From Hemileia vastatrix (taxonomy: Eukaryota; Basidiomycota; Pucciniomycetes; Pucciniales; Zaghouaniaceae), in the NCBI GenBank assembly GCA_030280995.1, contig JASXTE010000007.1:13331501-13395500 (forward strand): 64,000 bases of DNA, in the 5' to 3' direction. Below are positions 18,913-29,969 of this stretch, piece by piece. The notes beneath the pieces are model-generated. The model saw nothing but the letters and a program-made list of their open reading frames with translations. It was not told the origin of the DNA and did no database searches. The translations under genes and the position numbers were made by a program. Position 1 is the stretch's first letter. Each line of letters begins with the position of its first letter.

Positions 18913-21900
18913 CAGAGACAGACAGGAAATTGATCACCTGCATCTGGATGATGTTTTATCTTCTTTCCTGGATTACGCTGCTGATGACAAAGTTGTTGAT
19001 GAATTTCACAATGCTATGTCAAATGTCAATGCTCACTCTGCCTCAGCTAAATCATCAAAATCATCCAAATCCAAGGCACGCAGCAAACTCTCATGTTCTG
19101 TTCATGGTCAAAATGTTGGACATGATGACAATCATTGCTTTGTTCAACATCCTGAACTCCGTCCCAAGAAGAACCAAGCCAACTCAGCTGCCCCATCAAA
19201 GGACAATTCCAACAAAGCAACTCCTGTTCCCCCTCCTCAGGAAGAACAACCTGATGCCACGGCCAATTGTGCTTTTGTCTTCCCTTCTGATGAAGAATTT
19301 CTTTTTACAGCTGTTGCTTGTTTGTCTGAAAAATCAAATTCTGACTGCATTATCAACGCTTCTGCTTCCATGGCTTCTCATTCCTCAAACCTTTCTCCAA
19401 TTATTGATTCTGGGGCCAGCTGTCATATGTTTAACAACAGAGACAGTTTTATCAGTTTTCAACCTGTCAACATTCGAATTCAACTTGCTGGTATTGGGAA
19501 ATCAATCTATGCAACTGGAAAAGGAACTGTTGCTGCTTCTGGAGGAATGGAAGGAAAAGTTTTCTTTTCTGATGCTCTTTATGTCCCTGATCTTGGAAGG
19601 AATCTCATCTCCCTGGGACGTCTTTGGAGAACTGGTTGTCTTCTCATTCCTGCACCAGTTAATCCTACATCAAACTTCATTATTTCACGTAATGGAAAGA
19701 ATTATATGGGAGGAGTCATCTCCAATTCATTATTTGAAGTTTCTGTGGTTCCACAAGGCATGTCTCCCCCTAATTCCTCAGCTCTCTATGCAAAAGCTTC
19801 AAGTCAGTCTCTAACTCTTTGGCACAACAGATTAGGACATCCATACGCCCCATATATTCAAAAACTTTTTAATGGAATGGCATCTGATGTATCTAGTTCT
19901 AGTTTGTCTGATTCTGAAATGCATTTTTGTGAACCGTGTGTGTTGGGTAAACAAACCCATGCTTCCTTTCCTGGCCAGTTGCCTGTTGCCAAAAATCCTC
20001 TTGAAGTTATCCACACGGATTTATCTGGGAAAATTCAGCCTCCTTCTTTTGATGGTTCTCAGTATTACCTTAAGTTCACTGATCAGGCCACTTCATACCG
20101 TCATGTTTACCTTCTTTCCTCAAAAGCCCAAGTATTCAAATATTTCTTGGAATATAAGGCATCTGTAGAGCTGCAATCTGGCTTCAAAATCAAAAAGCTT
20201 GTTTGTGACGGTGGTGGTGAGTATATCAACTCTAGTCTGGTCAACTTTCTTAAACAACATGGCATTGCTCTTCAAGTTACGGCTCCTTACACTCCCCAAC
20301 AAAATCCAATTTCTGAGAGAGGAAACCGTATTACCACTGAAAAATCCAAAACCATGATGTTTCATTCTAATGCACCAATTCACTTATGGTCTGAAGCAGT
20401 TAAAACAGCAGTATATCTTGAAAACAGATTACCAACCAAAGCTCTTCAAAACAAATCAACTCCTTTTGAAGCCTGGAATAAATCCAAACCCAGAGTTTCA
20501 CACCTCAGAGTTTTTGGTTGTGCTTGCTATGCTTTTCTTGATAAACATCAACGTCCTGGAAAGTTTTCAGCTAATGCCAGAAAGTGTGTCATGCTTGGAT
20601 ATGAAGTTGGAACAACAAATTATTGTGTTTGGGATCTTGAGCTTAAAAAGATTGTTATTGCCAAATCTGTGGCCTTCAATGAAAATTTCTTCCCCTTTCT
20701 TGACTCCAGATTTAAGCGCCCTCAATGGTCACAACTGATGAAGCAAATTCCAGATCAAATTCATGACAGTCAACCACTTCCAACACCTGGCCTTTCCTTT
20801 TCTCCAGCTCAATCTCCTTCTGAGTCTCCAACTCCTGATCCATCCTCAGGAAACATTTCTGATTCACATTCTGAAGATAATTCTCCTTCTTCTTCTTCTT
20901 CCTCTGATTTTCACATGTCAGGCACACCTTCCAATTCAACTCCTTGTCCTTCACCTGGCCACTTAACAAGATTACCTCATTCCAATGTCCCAGATGAAGA
21001 AGGTTCCAGTCAATCTGATCCATCATATTCATCAATTGAGCCAGACAATCCAGCAGATCCTGATTATGTTCCCTCATCACAATCCCCCAGTTATTCTGAC
21101 AACTCTTCAGCTGAAACATCCACTCCTGAACATTTACGTCAGATTTATTATGATCATTATCAACATGATTCCTACTCTGATTCTCCTGATCCTCTTGGGT
21201 TATATGCAGCAAATGCCTTTGCTTTCTCTCTAGAAGCTCCCTTGCTAGCTCATGAAATTCCTGAACCCCAGTGTTATAAGCAAGCAATCTATTCCAAATA
21301 TTCAGCAGAATGGGCAGAGGCTGTGAAACATGAACATCAAGCACTTCAGCGTTGTAACACTTGGAAAATTGTCCCCAGGCCTGAAAAAGCTAATGTAATT
21401 GGCTGCAGGTGGGTTTTCAGGGTTAAACCTAATGCTGATGGTGGTGTTTCAAAGTTCAAAGCCCGTTGTGTAGCAAAAGGATATTCTCAAATCCTAGGAA
21501 TAGATTTTCATGAAACTTTTGCACCCACTGGACGGATCACTTCTCTCAGGACCATTCTTTCTTTAGCAGCTTATTTTGACTGGGATGTTCATCAAATGGA
21601 TGTAGTGGCAGCTTTTCTCCAGGGAAACTTAAATGAAACTGTTTATATGGAACAGCCTGAAGGAACACTAACTGCTGGAAATGAAGGTAAAGTTTGCCAA
21701 TTGTTGCGTCCTCTTTATGGCATCAAACAAGCTCCCTTTTGCTGGAATTCACGTATAAATGACTACTTGTGCAAGCTCAACTTCTCCCCCCTTAAGTGTG
21801 ATCAGTGTGTGTATGTTTGGAGAAACAAATCACAAATCTGTATCATTTATCTTCATGTTGATGATATGGTCATTACTGGTAATCATTTTCTTTGGTTCAA

Positions 21901-22860
21901 AGACAAAATCAAAACTGAATTTGAGATGGATGATCTTGGTCCTGCCACTTGGATTTTGGGAATGCGTCTCACCAGGAACAGAACAGCACGTACTCTTTCT
22001 TTATCACAAGATTCTTATGCTGAAAAAGTTTTGTCCAACTGGAATATGGCCAACTGCAATCCCTGTCTTACTCCCTTATCCCCAAATGATTATCCTGTCA
22101 AAGCAACCAGTGAAGAAATTGCTGAATTCAATGCTCTGAAAATCAATTACCGCTCTGCTATTGGTGCACTCAACTATTTGTCTGTAGCAACAAGACCTGA
22201 TCTCTCTTTTGCAGTTGGTGCATTATCTCAACATCTCATTGAACCAGGTATCAAACACTGGCTTGCTGTCAAACACACTTTCAGATATCTGCGTGCCACT
22301 TCATCATCATCTCTCACTTTTGGAGGAAAATGCCCAATTCCAAATCATCCATCACTCTGTCCTCTTATTTACTCTGACACTGATTATGCTGGGGATCCTG
22401 ATACCAGGCGCTCAACTGGAGGGTATGTTGCCATACTCAATGGAGGAGCTATTTCCTGGAGTTCTAAAAAGCAGCAAGTTGTCACTATCTCTAGTACTGA
22501 GGCTGAGTTCAGAGGTATTGTGGATGCTGGATGTGAAGCAATTTGGCTGACTAAATTACTTACTTCCTTCAATATTCCTAAATCACCTTCACCTTTAATC
22601 CTTGCTGACAATGCCAGTTCCATTTCACAATGCAAGGATTCACTCAGATACCGTCAAAGATCAAAACATGTGGACACTCAACTTTGTTGGATTACTGAAA
22701 GCATCAACAAAAATCATTTTCAGCTTCAACACATTTCAACTGAACACATGGTAGCTGATCTTCTTACAAAATCTTTGGGAAAAGTCAAGCTGTCTTATCT
22801 CCTCAAACTCATGGGTCTGATATTAAGGGGGGGTGTTGAAATTTCTGCCTCTAATACCTG
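18913..22860 (+). pseudogene. Gag-Pol of element B, second part
   Basis: The frame continues from Gag (RDRQEIDHL) through the zinc finger, protease, integrase, reverse transcriptase and RNase H to the stop in the 3' LTR. All catalytic positions listed for C' are kept. It belongs to the A/B/D subtype: SFISF after the protease site, YCVWD in the integrase C-terminal part, and LILRGG at the end. An open frame extends upstream to 18875, but those codons lie in the inverted LTR of C and are not part of the gene. The first part is at 5471-6006. Confidence 0.95.
22825..22833 (+). other. Polypurine tract of element B
   Basis: AAGGGGGGG directly before the 3' LTR. Confidence 0.88.
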
Positions 22861-23749
22861 ACCCATTCCTTACTCCAGCTTCTTACCATCGTCTCAAGTC
22901 ATTCTCCTTGCTTATATCCTCTTTTCCTGACCTTTTCCGCCGAGGAACTTCAAAGATACGAGCTCCAGCATCAAGAACAACATTTCTTTCCCACCCGGAG
23001 TCAATGTATTGATTCTGGACCTCGAGGACGTGTTTCTTTACCTGGAGTGTGAATCTTTTCCCCGGCTGGGAACTTTTTCCTTGGATGTGAACCTGTCTCT
23101 TTTTCTGTATTGTAGTTTAGTAGTTTTGTCGACGTCGTGTTAGTTTCTATTGTTTTGGATGGTGGACTTTGTCATATAATGAGCCCTCTCTTTGCCATTT
23201 CCGTTTTCCCCATCCAAATCTTTTTCTTTCTCTTTCTCTCTATTCTCTTTATCCCTTCCACTGCTTCTTCCTGTCCACTGCTTTCCCTTTTGGCCGCATC
23301 TGACAGTCTTTGCACTGTGTGGGGAGAATAGAGTCTTTTGTCCAGGTTCTTTCCTTTTCTTTTCTGTTATCTTTTCTCTGATTCTTTTAGTCCTAACCAC
23401 AGCAGCTCACACTTGTGTCCCTTATAGTTTTAGCACACGCTTTGTTGTAGTTACTTGTTGTTGTAAGGTGCACAGTTGCTGATTGACCTGTGTTTAGGTA
23501 TGTTTGTTTTTGCAATGAAATCCAAATCTTTTTCTTTCTCTTTCTCTCTATTCTCTTTATCCCTTCCACTGCTTCTTCCTGTCCACTGCTTTCCCTTTTG
23601 GCCGCATCTGACAGTCTTTGCACTGTGTGGGGAGAATAGAGTCTTTTGTCCAGTTTTAGCACACGCTTTGTTGTAGTTACTTGTTGTTGTAAGGTGCACA
23701 GTTGCTGATTGACCTGTGTTTAGCTTTCCTTTGTGCTAAAACTTCTTCA
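22834..23749 (+). repeat. Element B 3' LTR, 916 bp
   Basis: A full LTR of the A/B/D subtype. Its 3' flank is GGACGCTTC, which is the middle of a family 2 LTR. From base 22901 on, this LTR is also the start of the 3031-bp tandem duplication. Confidence 0.94.
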
Positions 23750-24508
23750 GGACGCTTCTTTTGACCCTTAATTGTGTTAGAAAAAAACAAATAAATTAAT
23801 TTGAACTAAATTGAGATTAATTGATTGTTTTGTTGCGTCAAATTATTTTTGTTTCACTTAAAATGTTCTCTAATCAGGATGGACCATCTGTTGGGAATTA
23901 TATTTCTCATAGTTCCTATGTTTCCACTCTTGTTTAGTTATTTACTATTGTCACTTACTGATTTGGGGATTAATGGCGGGGAAATTGGATTCTTAATTGG
24001 GCTTTTAATTAACTGTTTCATGTTTTTCTCTATATTGTTATGTTTCATTTACTCTTTTTGATATATTTGTTTTATTTCTTTCTAATCATTGTATTTACTG
24101 ATATAGTAGCGCTTCAGAGGACCCATTGCCTATAAAAGGGCCTTGGATAATCCCCTGTAGCCTTATCACTTATTATACACTCAACAATTTAAATACAATT
24201 TTTATATTACGTTTATATTCTTTTTATTAGTAATAAAATTCTAATTAAAATTTTATATAACAATTTAAAGGTTGCTTTAAGTCTGATAGTAATTATATTG
24301 GTTGCCGCGCAGAATTCTTACTTAAATAATATTAATATTTATAAAACCAAATTGTTATTTCTTCTCAGCTCACTCGTCGTTGCCTTTCTCTCAATAAATT
24401 AAATAATTTTATTAGATTTTATTTTTTTTATTGCCTATACTCCTTTCCTCCTGCTCCTCCTCTCATTCCCTATTCTCTTTTCTCCTTCTTCTAGACGACC
24501 AGCCGACA
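23750..24508 (+). repeat. Family 2 (gypsy-type) LTR, 3' part, copy 1
   Basis: It is homologous to the right part of the LTR at 54569-55710, from GGACGCTTCTTTTGACCC to the end CCGACA. The left part is missing here because copia sequence sits at this point. It holds the TATA box at 24131 and a pyrimidine-rich end. Confidence 0.82.
24131..24138 (+). promoter_or_regulatory. TATA box of family 2 LTR
   Basis: TATAAAAG lies in the conserved stretch GAGGACCCATTGCC...GGGCCTTGG. The same block recurs at 27162, 55333, in reverse at 53013, and in variant form at 39152, 61456 and 62437. Confidence 0.75.
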
Positions 24509-25289
24509 ACACCAGAGAAAACAGTTGCTAAGTTAAGTTAAATGAAGAACTCACTTGCAACAAACACAGTTAATTGTGGCCAGAAAACAGAGAAAACTGA
24601 GTGAGGAACAAGGATATATCACCCCCAGATGGTTTTATGATAATTAGTATTACCCCCAAACTGTCTTATTCACTATATACACACAGACTACTAAATAAGA
24701 GCCCATGCACACCCACAAATTTGGCGTTCCTGACCACCAAATTGCATAAAACCTCCCTAGAAATGCTTCCTAGCCCTCTAGCACTGAGGCGGGTGGTCTT
24801 CCCAATGCAGGGAAGCCCGCCTGAAGCAGCCTGACCACCCTGAAGCCAGAAAACCACCGAAAACTCCTAAACTACTTAGAAAAATCATCTACAACTACTA
24901 TAACCCTTAAAACACATAATTACGCTATAACAACAATGAGACATGAAATGTAGAGAAAATTCTGCTTATTCCAACGGCACTAAGCACTTAACCCTAAGAC
25001 TTAAGGTTAGCCCGTAAAACACAAAAAACAAAATTCAAGAGCAATCTTTTAAAATGAAACATGAGAAATTATCCCTCAAATACTTAGACTATGAAAAATG
25101 TCCTCAAGACATAAATTATAGAGAAAAACTGGAGTTATCCAATGGTAGTACCCACTTCCCCTTAGTCCCATATATTTGCTGCATAATTCCATAAAAACAC
25201 CTAACTATTTAAACAATGCCATTTTAGGCATACCAAAACAACACCAAATAAACCAACAAAGGGCTCCTCCAATGTTGGAAGACCACAAC
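24509..25289 (-). repeat. Family 3 LTR fragment, inverted, copy 1
   Basis: This region is similar in reverse to 62817 to about 63600 at the window's right edge, from GTTGTGGTCTTCC to CTCTGGTGT. The gypsy LTR lies against it at 24508, apparently inserted into it. The matching flank on the other side of that insertion is not in the window. Short open frames here are not conserved in the other copy. Confidence 0.8.
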
Positions 25290-25621
25290 GTTCCTTTTGA
25301 CTTTTTCATTTGTGGTTTCTCCAAAAATTGATAATGGTTGTCAGAATTGATGGTCCCACAGTTGCCAGAGTCAAGATATCTATGGGTTGACAAAAATTCA
25401 GAAAAGTTCCCAATTTTCAGAAGGTCCTTGTTGCTCTAGAAGTATTTTAAACAGTCCAACGGTGGTGATAGGTGTAGGAAGGCTCAAGATCTCACAATGT
25501 GTATGTATTTTTCTTTTATGAGAGGATTACTCAAATTAAAAGGTAAGGGATTGGTTTATTATTACTTTAAAAGATTAGAAATACGCCAAATGTAAATAAT
25601 AAGATGATAAATAGTAGTAAT
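25290..25621. other. Unassigned AT-rich stretch, copy 1
   Basis: I see no gene, RNA or repeat match here beyond the duplicate at 28321-28652. Confidence 0.6.
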
Positions 25622-25931
25622 TGTCAGCCAGGCTGTACCAGGAGCCCAGTAAATGATATGTTAATTTATTGGACCAGAAAGAGGGCGTAAAATATGCATT
25701 TTATGTATATAAATTAATATTTTATTGCATAATAAAATTATATAAGTATCTTATTAAATATAAGTAAAATAAGTGTTATATTAATTTTATTGTTATATAA
25801 ATTATTTATACATTTAAATTAAGCATGATATATTTTATATTCTATAAATTATGGTGCATTTTTATGTATTTAATAATTATAAATTAATAATTAATTAATT
25901 ATAAAAATATTATAATTATAAGTGTAAAATT
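25622..25931 (+). repeat. Family 2 LTR, 5' part, copy 1
   Basis: It starts TGTCAGCCAGGCTGTACC and follows the family 2 LTR up to AAGTGTAAAATT, then breaks at a copia LTR that lacks its first 67 bp. In the unbroken LTR at 54569, about 90 bp separate this point from GGACGCTTC. Those bases are missing here. Confidence 0.82.
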
Positions 25932-26780
25932 ATTCTCCTTGCTTATATCCTCTTTTCCTGACCTTTTCCGCCGAGGAACTTCAAAGATACGAGCTCCAGC
26001 ATCAAGAACAACATTTCTTTCCCACCCGGAGTCAATGTATTGATTCTGGACCTCGAGGACGTGTTTCTTTACCTGGAGTGTGAATCTTTTCCCCGGCTGG
26101 GAACTTTTTCCTTGGATGTGAACCTGTCTCTTTTTCTGTATTGTAGTTTAGTAGTTTTGTCGACGTCGTGTTAGTTTCTATTGTTTTGGATGGTGGACTT
26201 TGTCATATAATGAGCCCTCTCTTTGCCATTTCCGTTTTCCCCATCCAAATCTTTTTCTTTCTCTTTCTCTCTATTCTCTTTATCCCTTCCACTGCTTCTT
26301 CCTGTCCACTGCTTTCCCTTTTGGCCGCATCTGACAGTCTTTGCACTGTGTGGGGAGAATAGAGTCTTTTGTCCAGGTTCTTTCCTTTTCTTTTCTGTTA
26401 TCTTTTCTCTGATTCTTTTAGTCCTAACCACAGCAGCTCACACTTGTGTCCCTTATAGTTTTAGCACACGCTTTGTTGTAGTTACTTGTTGTTGTAAGGT
26501 GCACAGTTGCTGATTGACCTGTGTTTAGGTATGTTTGTTTTTGCAATGAAATCCAAATCTTTTTCTTTCTCTTTCTCTCTATTCTCTTTATCCCTTCCAC
26601 TGCTTCTTCCTGTCCACTGCTTTCCCTTTTGGCCGCATCTGACAGTCTTTGCACTGTGTGGGGAGAATAGAGTCTTTTGTCCAGTTTTAGCACACGCTTT
26701 GTTGTAGTTACTTGTTGTTGTAAGGTGCACAGTTGCTGATTGACCTGTGTTTAGCTTTCCTTTGTGCTAAAACTTCTTCA
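25932..26780 (+). repeat. Solo copia LTR lacking its first 67 bp
   Basis: 849 bp from LTR base 68 to CTTCTTCA, with no interior on either side. The left junction is to the family 2 LTR and the right junction is GGACG. It could be what remains after LTR-LTR recombination removed the interior of the middle member of a triple array. Confidence 0.9.
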
Positions 26781-27539
26781 GGACGCTTCTTTTGACCCTT
26801 AATTGTGTTAGAAAAAAACAAATAAATTAATTTGAACTAAATTGAGATTAATTGATTGTTTTGTTGCGTCAAATTATTTTTGTTTCACTTAAAATGTTCT
26901 CTAATCAGGATGGACCATCTGTTGGGAATTATATTTCTCATAGTTCCTATGTTTCCACTCTTGTTTAGTTATTTACTATTGTCACTTACTGATTTGGGGA
27001 TTAATGGCGGGGAAATTGGATTCTTAATTGGGCTTTTAATTAACTGTTTCATGTTTTTCTCTATATTGTTATGTTTCATTTACTCTTTTTGATATATTTG
27101 TTTTATTTCTTTCTAATCATTGTATTTACTGATATAGTAGCGCTTCAGAGGACCCATTGCCTATAAAAGGGCCTTGGATAATCCCCTGTAGCCTTATCAC
27201 TTATTATACACTCAACAATTTAAATACAATTTTTATATTACGTTTATATTCTTTTTATTAGTAATAAAATTCTAATTAAAATTTTATATAACAATTTAAA
27301 GGTTGCTTTAAGTCTGATAGTAATTATATTGGTTGCCGCGCAGAATTCTTACTTAAATAATATTAATATTTATAAAACCAAATTGTTATTTCTTCTCAGC
27401 TCACTCGTCGTTGCCTTTCTCTCAATAAATTAAATAATTTTATTAGATTTTATTTTTTTTATTGCCTATACTCCTTTCCTCCTGCTCCTCCTCTCATTCC
27501 CTATTCTCTTTTCTCCTTCTTCTAGACGACCAGCCGACA
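26781..27539 (+). repeat. Family 2 LTR, 3' part, copy 2
   Basis: Duplicate of 23750-24508, with its TATA box at 27162-27169. Confidence 0.82.
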
Positions 27540-28320
27540 ACACCAGAGAAAACAGTTGCTAAGTTAAGTTAAATGAAGAACTCACTTGCAACAAACACAG
27601 TTAATTGTGGCCAGAAAACAGAGAAAACTGAGTGAGGAACAAGGATATATCACCCCCAGATGGTTTTATGATAATTAGTATTACCCCCAAACTGTCTTAT
27701 TCACTATATACACACAGACTACTAAATAAGAGCCCATGCACACCCACAAATTTGGCGTTCCTGACCACCAAATTGCATAAAACCTCCCTAGAAATGCTTC
27801 CTAGCCCTCTAGCACTGAGGCGGGTGGTCTTCCCAATGCAGGGAAGCCCGCCTGAAGCAGCCTGACCACCCTGAAGCCAGAAAACCACCGAAAACTCCTA
27901 AACTACTTAGAAAAATCATCTACAACTACTATAACCCTTAAAACACATAATTACGCTATAACAACAATGAGACATGAAATGTAGAGAAAATTCTGCTTAT
28001 TCCAACGGCACTAAGCACTTAACCCTAAGACTTAAGGTTAGCCCGTAAAACACAAAAAACAAAATTCAAGAGCAATCTTTTAAAATGAAACATGAGAAAT
28101 TATCCCTCAAATACTTAGACTATGAAAAATGTCCTCAAGACATAAATTATAGAGAAAAACTGGAGTTATCCAATGGTAGTACCCACTTCCCCTTAGTCCC
28201 ATATATTTGCTGCATAATTCCATAAAAACACCTAACTATTTAAACAATGCCATTTTAGGCATACCAAAACAACACCAAATAAACCAACAAAGGGCTCCTC
28301 CAATGTTGGAAGACCACAAC
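27540..28320 (-). repeat. Family 3 LTR fragment, inverted, copy 2
   Basis: Duplicate of 24509-25289. Confidence 0.8.
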
Positions 28321-28652
28321 GTTCCTTTTGACTTTTTCATTTGTGGTTTCTCCAAAAATTGATAATGGTTGTCAGAATTGATGGTCCCACAGTTGCCAGA
28401 GTCAAGATATCTATGGGTTGACAAAAATTCAGAAAAGTTCCCAATTTTCAGAAGGTCCTTGTTGCTCTAGAAGTATTTTAAACAGTCCAACGGTGGTGAT
28501 AGGTGTAGGAAGGCTCAAGATCTCACAATGTGTATGTATTTTTCTTTTATGAGAGGATTACTCAAATTAAAAGGTAAGGGATTGGTTTATTATTACTTTA
28601 AAAGATTAGAAATACGCCAAATGTAAATAATAAGATGATAAATAGTAGTAAT
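28321..28652. other. Unassigned AT-rich stretch, copy 2
   Basis: Duplicate of 25290-25621; nothing recognised. Confidence 0.6.
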
Positions 28653-28962
28653 TGTCAGCCAGGCTGTACCAGGAGCCCAGTAAATGATATGTTAATTTAT
28701 TGGACCAGAAAGAGGGCGTAAAATATGCATTTTATGTATATAAATTAATATTTTATTGCATAATAAAATTATATAAGTATCTTATTAAATATAAGTAAAA
28801 TAAGTGTTATATTAATTTTATTGTTATATAAATTATTTATACATTTAAATTAAGCATGATATATTTTATATTCTATAAATTATGGTGCATTTTTATGTAT
28901 TTAATAATTATAAATTAATAATTAATTAATTATAAAAATATTATAATTATAAGTGTAAAATT
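28653..28962 (+). repeat. Family 2 LTR, 5' part, copy 2
   Basis: Duplicate of 25622-25931. It breaks at the truncated 5' LTR of element D with the same junction bases. Confidence 0.82.
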
Positions 28963-29811
28963 ATTCTCCTTGCTTATATCCTCTTTTCCTGACCTTTTCC
29001 GCCGAGGAACTTCAAAGATACGAGCTCCAGCATCAAGAACAACATTTCTTTCCCACCCGGAGTCAATGTATTGATTCTGGACCTCGAGGACGTGTTTCTT
29101 TACCTGGAGTGTGAATCTTTTCCCCGGCTGGGAACTTTTTCCTTGGATGTGAACCTGTCTCTTTTTCTGTATTGTAGTTTAGTAGTTTTGTCGACGTCGT
29201 GTTAGTTTCTATTGTTTTGGATGGTGGACTTTGTCATATAATGAGCCCTCTCTTTGCCATTTCCGTTTTCCCCATCCAAATCTTTTTCTTTCTCTTTCTC
29301 TCTATTCTCTTTATCCCTTCCACTGCTTCTTCCTGTCCACTGCTTTCCCTTTTGGCCGCATCTGACAGTCTTTGCACTGTGTGGGGAGAATAGAGTCTTT
29401 TGTCCAGGTTCTTTCCTTTTCTTTTCTGTTATCTTTTCTCTGATTCTTTTAGTCCTAACCACAGCAGCTCACACTTGTGTCCCTTATAGTTTTAGCACAC
29501 GCTTTGTTGTAGTTACTTGTTGTTGTAAGGTGCACAGTTGCTGATTGACCTGTGTTTAGGTATGTTTGTTTTTGCAATGAAATCCAAATCTTTTTCTTTC
29601 TCTTTCTCTCTATTCTCTTTATCCCTTCCACTGCTTCTTCCTGTCCACTGCTTTCCCTTTTGGCCGCATCTGACAGTCTTTGCACTGTGTGGGGAGAATA
29701 GAGTCTTTTGTCCAGTTTTAGCACACGCTTTGTTGTAGTTACTTGTTGTTGTAAGGTGCACAGTTGCTGATTGACCTGTGTTTAGCTTTCCTTTGTGCTA
29801 AAACTTCTTCA
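28963..29811 (+). repeat. Element D 5' LTR, first 67 bp missing
   Basis: 849 bp, A/B/D subtype, same left junction as the solo LTR at 25932. The TATA-like region and both internal repeats are present. Confidence 0.93.
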
Positions 29812-29830
29812 GGTTATGGGCCCAGTTGCC
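29812..29830 (+). other. Primer binding site of element D
   Basis: The same 19 bp as in the other copies, directly after the LTR. Confidence 0.85.
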
Positions 29831-29969
29831 TAAAGCACCTCTCTCAAGAATACTTACAACAAAACCGCTTACTGGACAATAAAACAGCCTTTTCTCTCAG
29901 ATTTTGGATCACCCTCTTCACATCTCATCTTCTTTCTCTCCAAATCTTTGCTGTTGACTCGACCAAATC

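Larger units (their letters stand above)
22901..25931 (+). repeat. Tandem duplication, unit 1 (3031 bp)
   Basis: This unit holds 849 bp of copia LTR (LTR base 68 to the end) plus 2182 bp of family 2 and family 3 LTR pieces. It is repeated head to tail at 25932-28962. I see no base difference between the units by eye. Confidence 0.92.
25932..28962 (+). repeat. Tandem duplication, unit 2 (3031 bp)
   Basis: This is the second unit, offset exactly 3031 bp from the first. A third copy of only the copia LTR part begins at 28963 and leads into element D. Confidence 0.92.

Noticed and set aside
23825..25393. Frames of 62-78 codons in the duplicated flank
   Set aside because: They lie in LTR sequence, are not kept in the other family copies, and show no domain.
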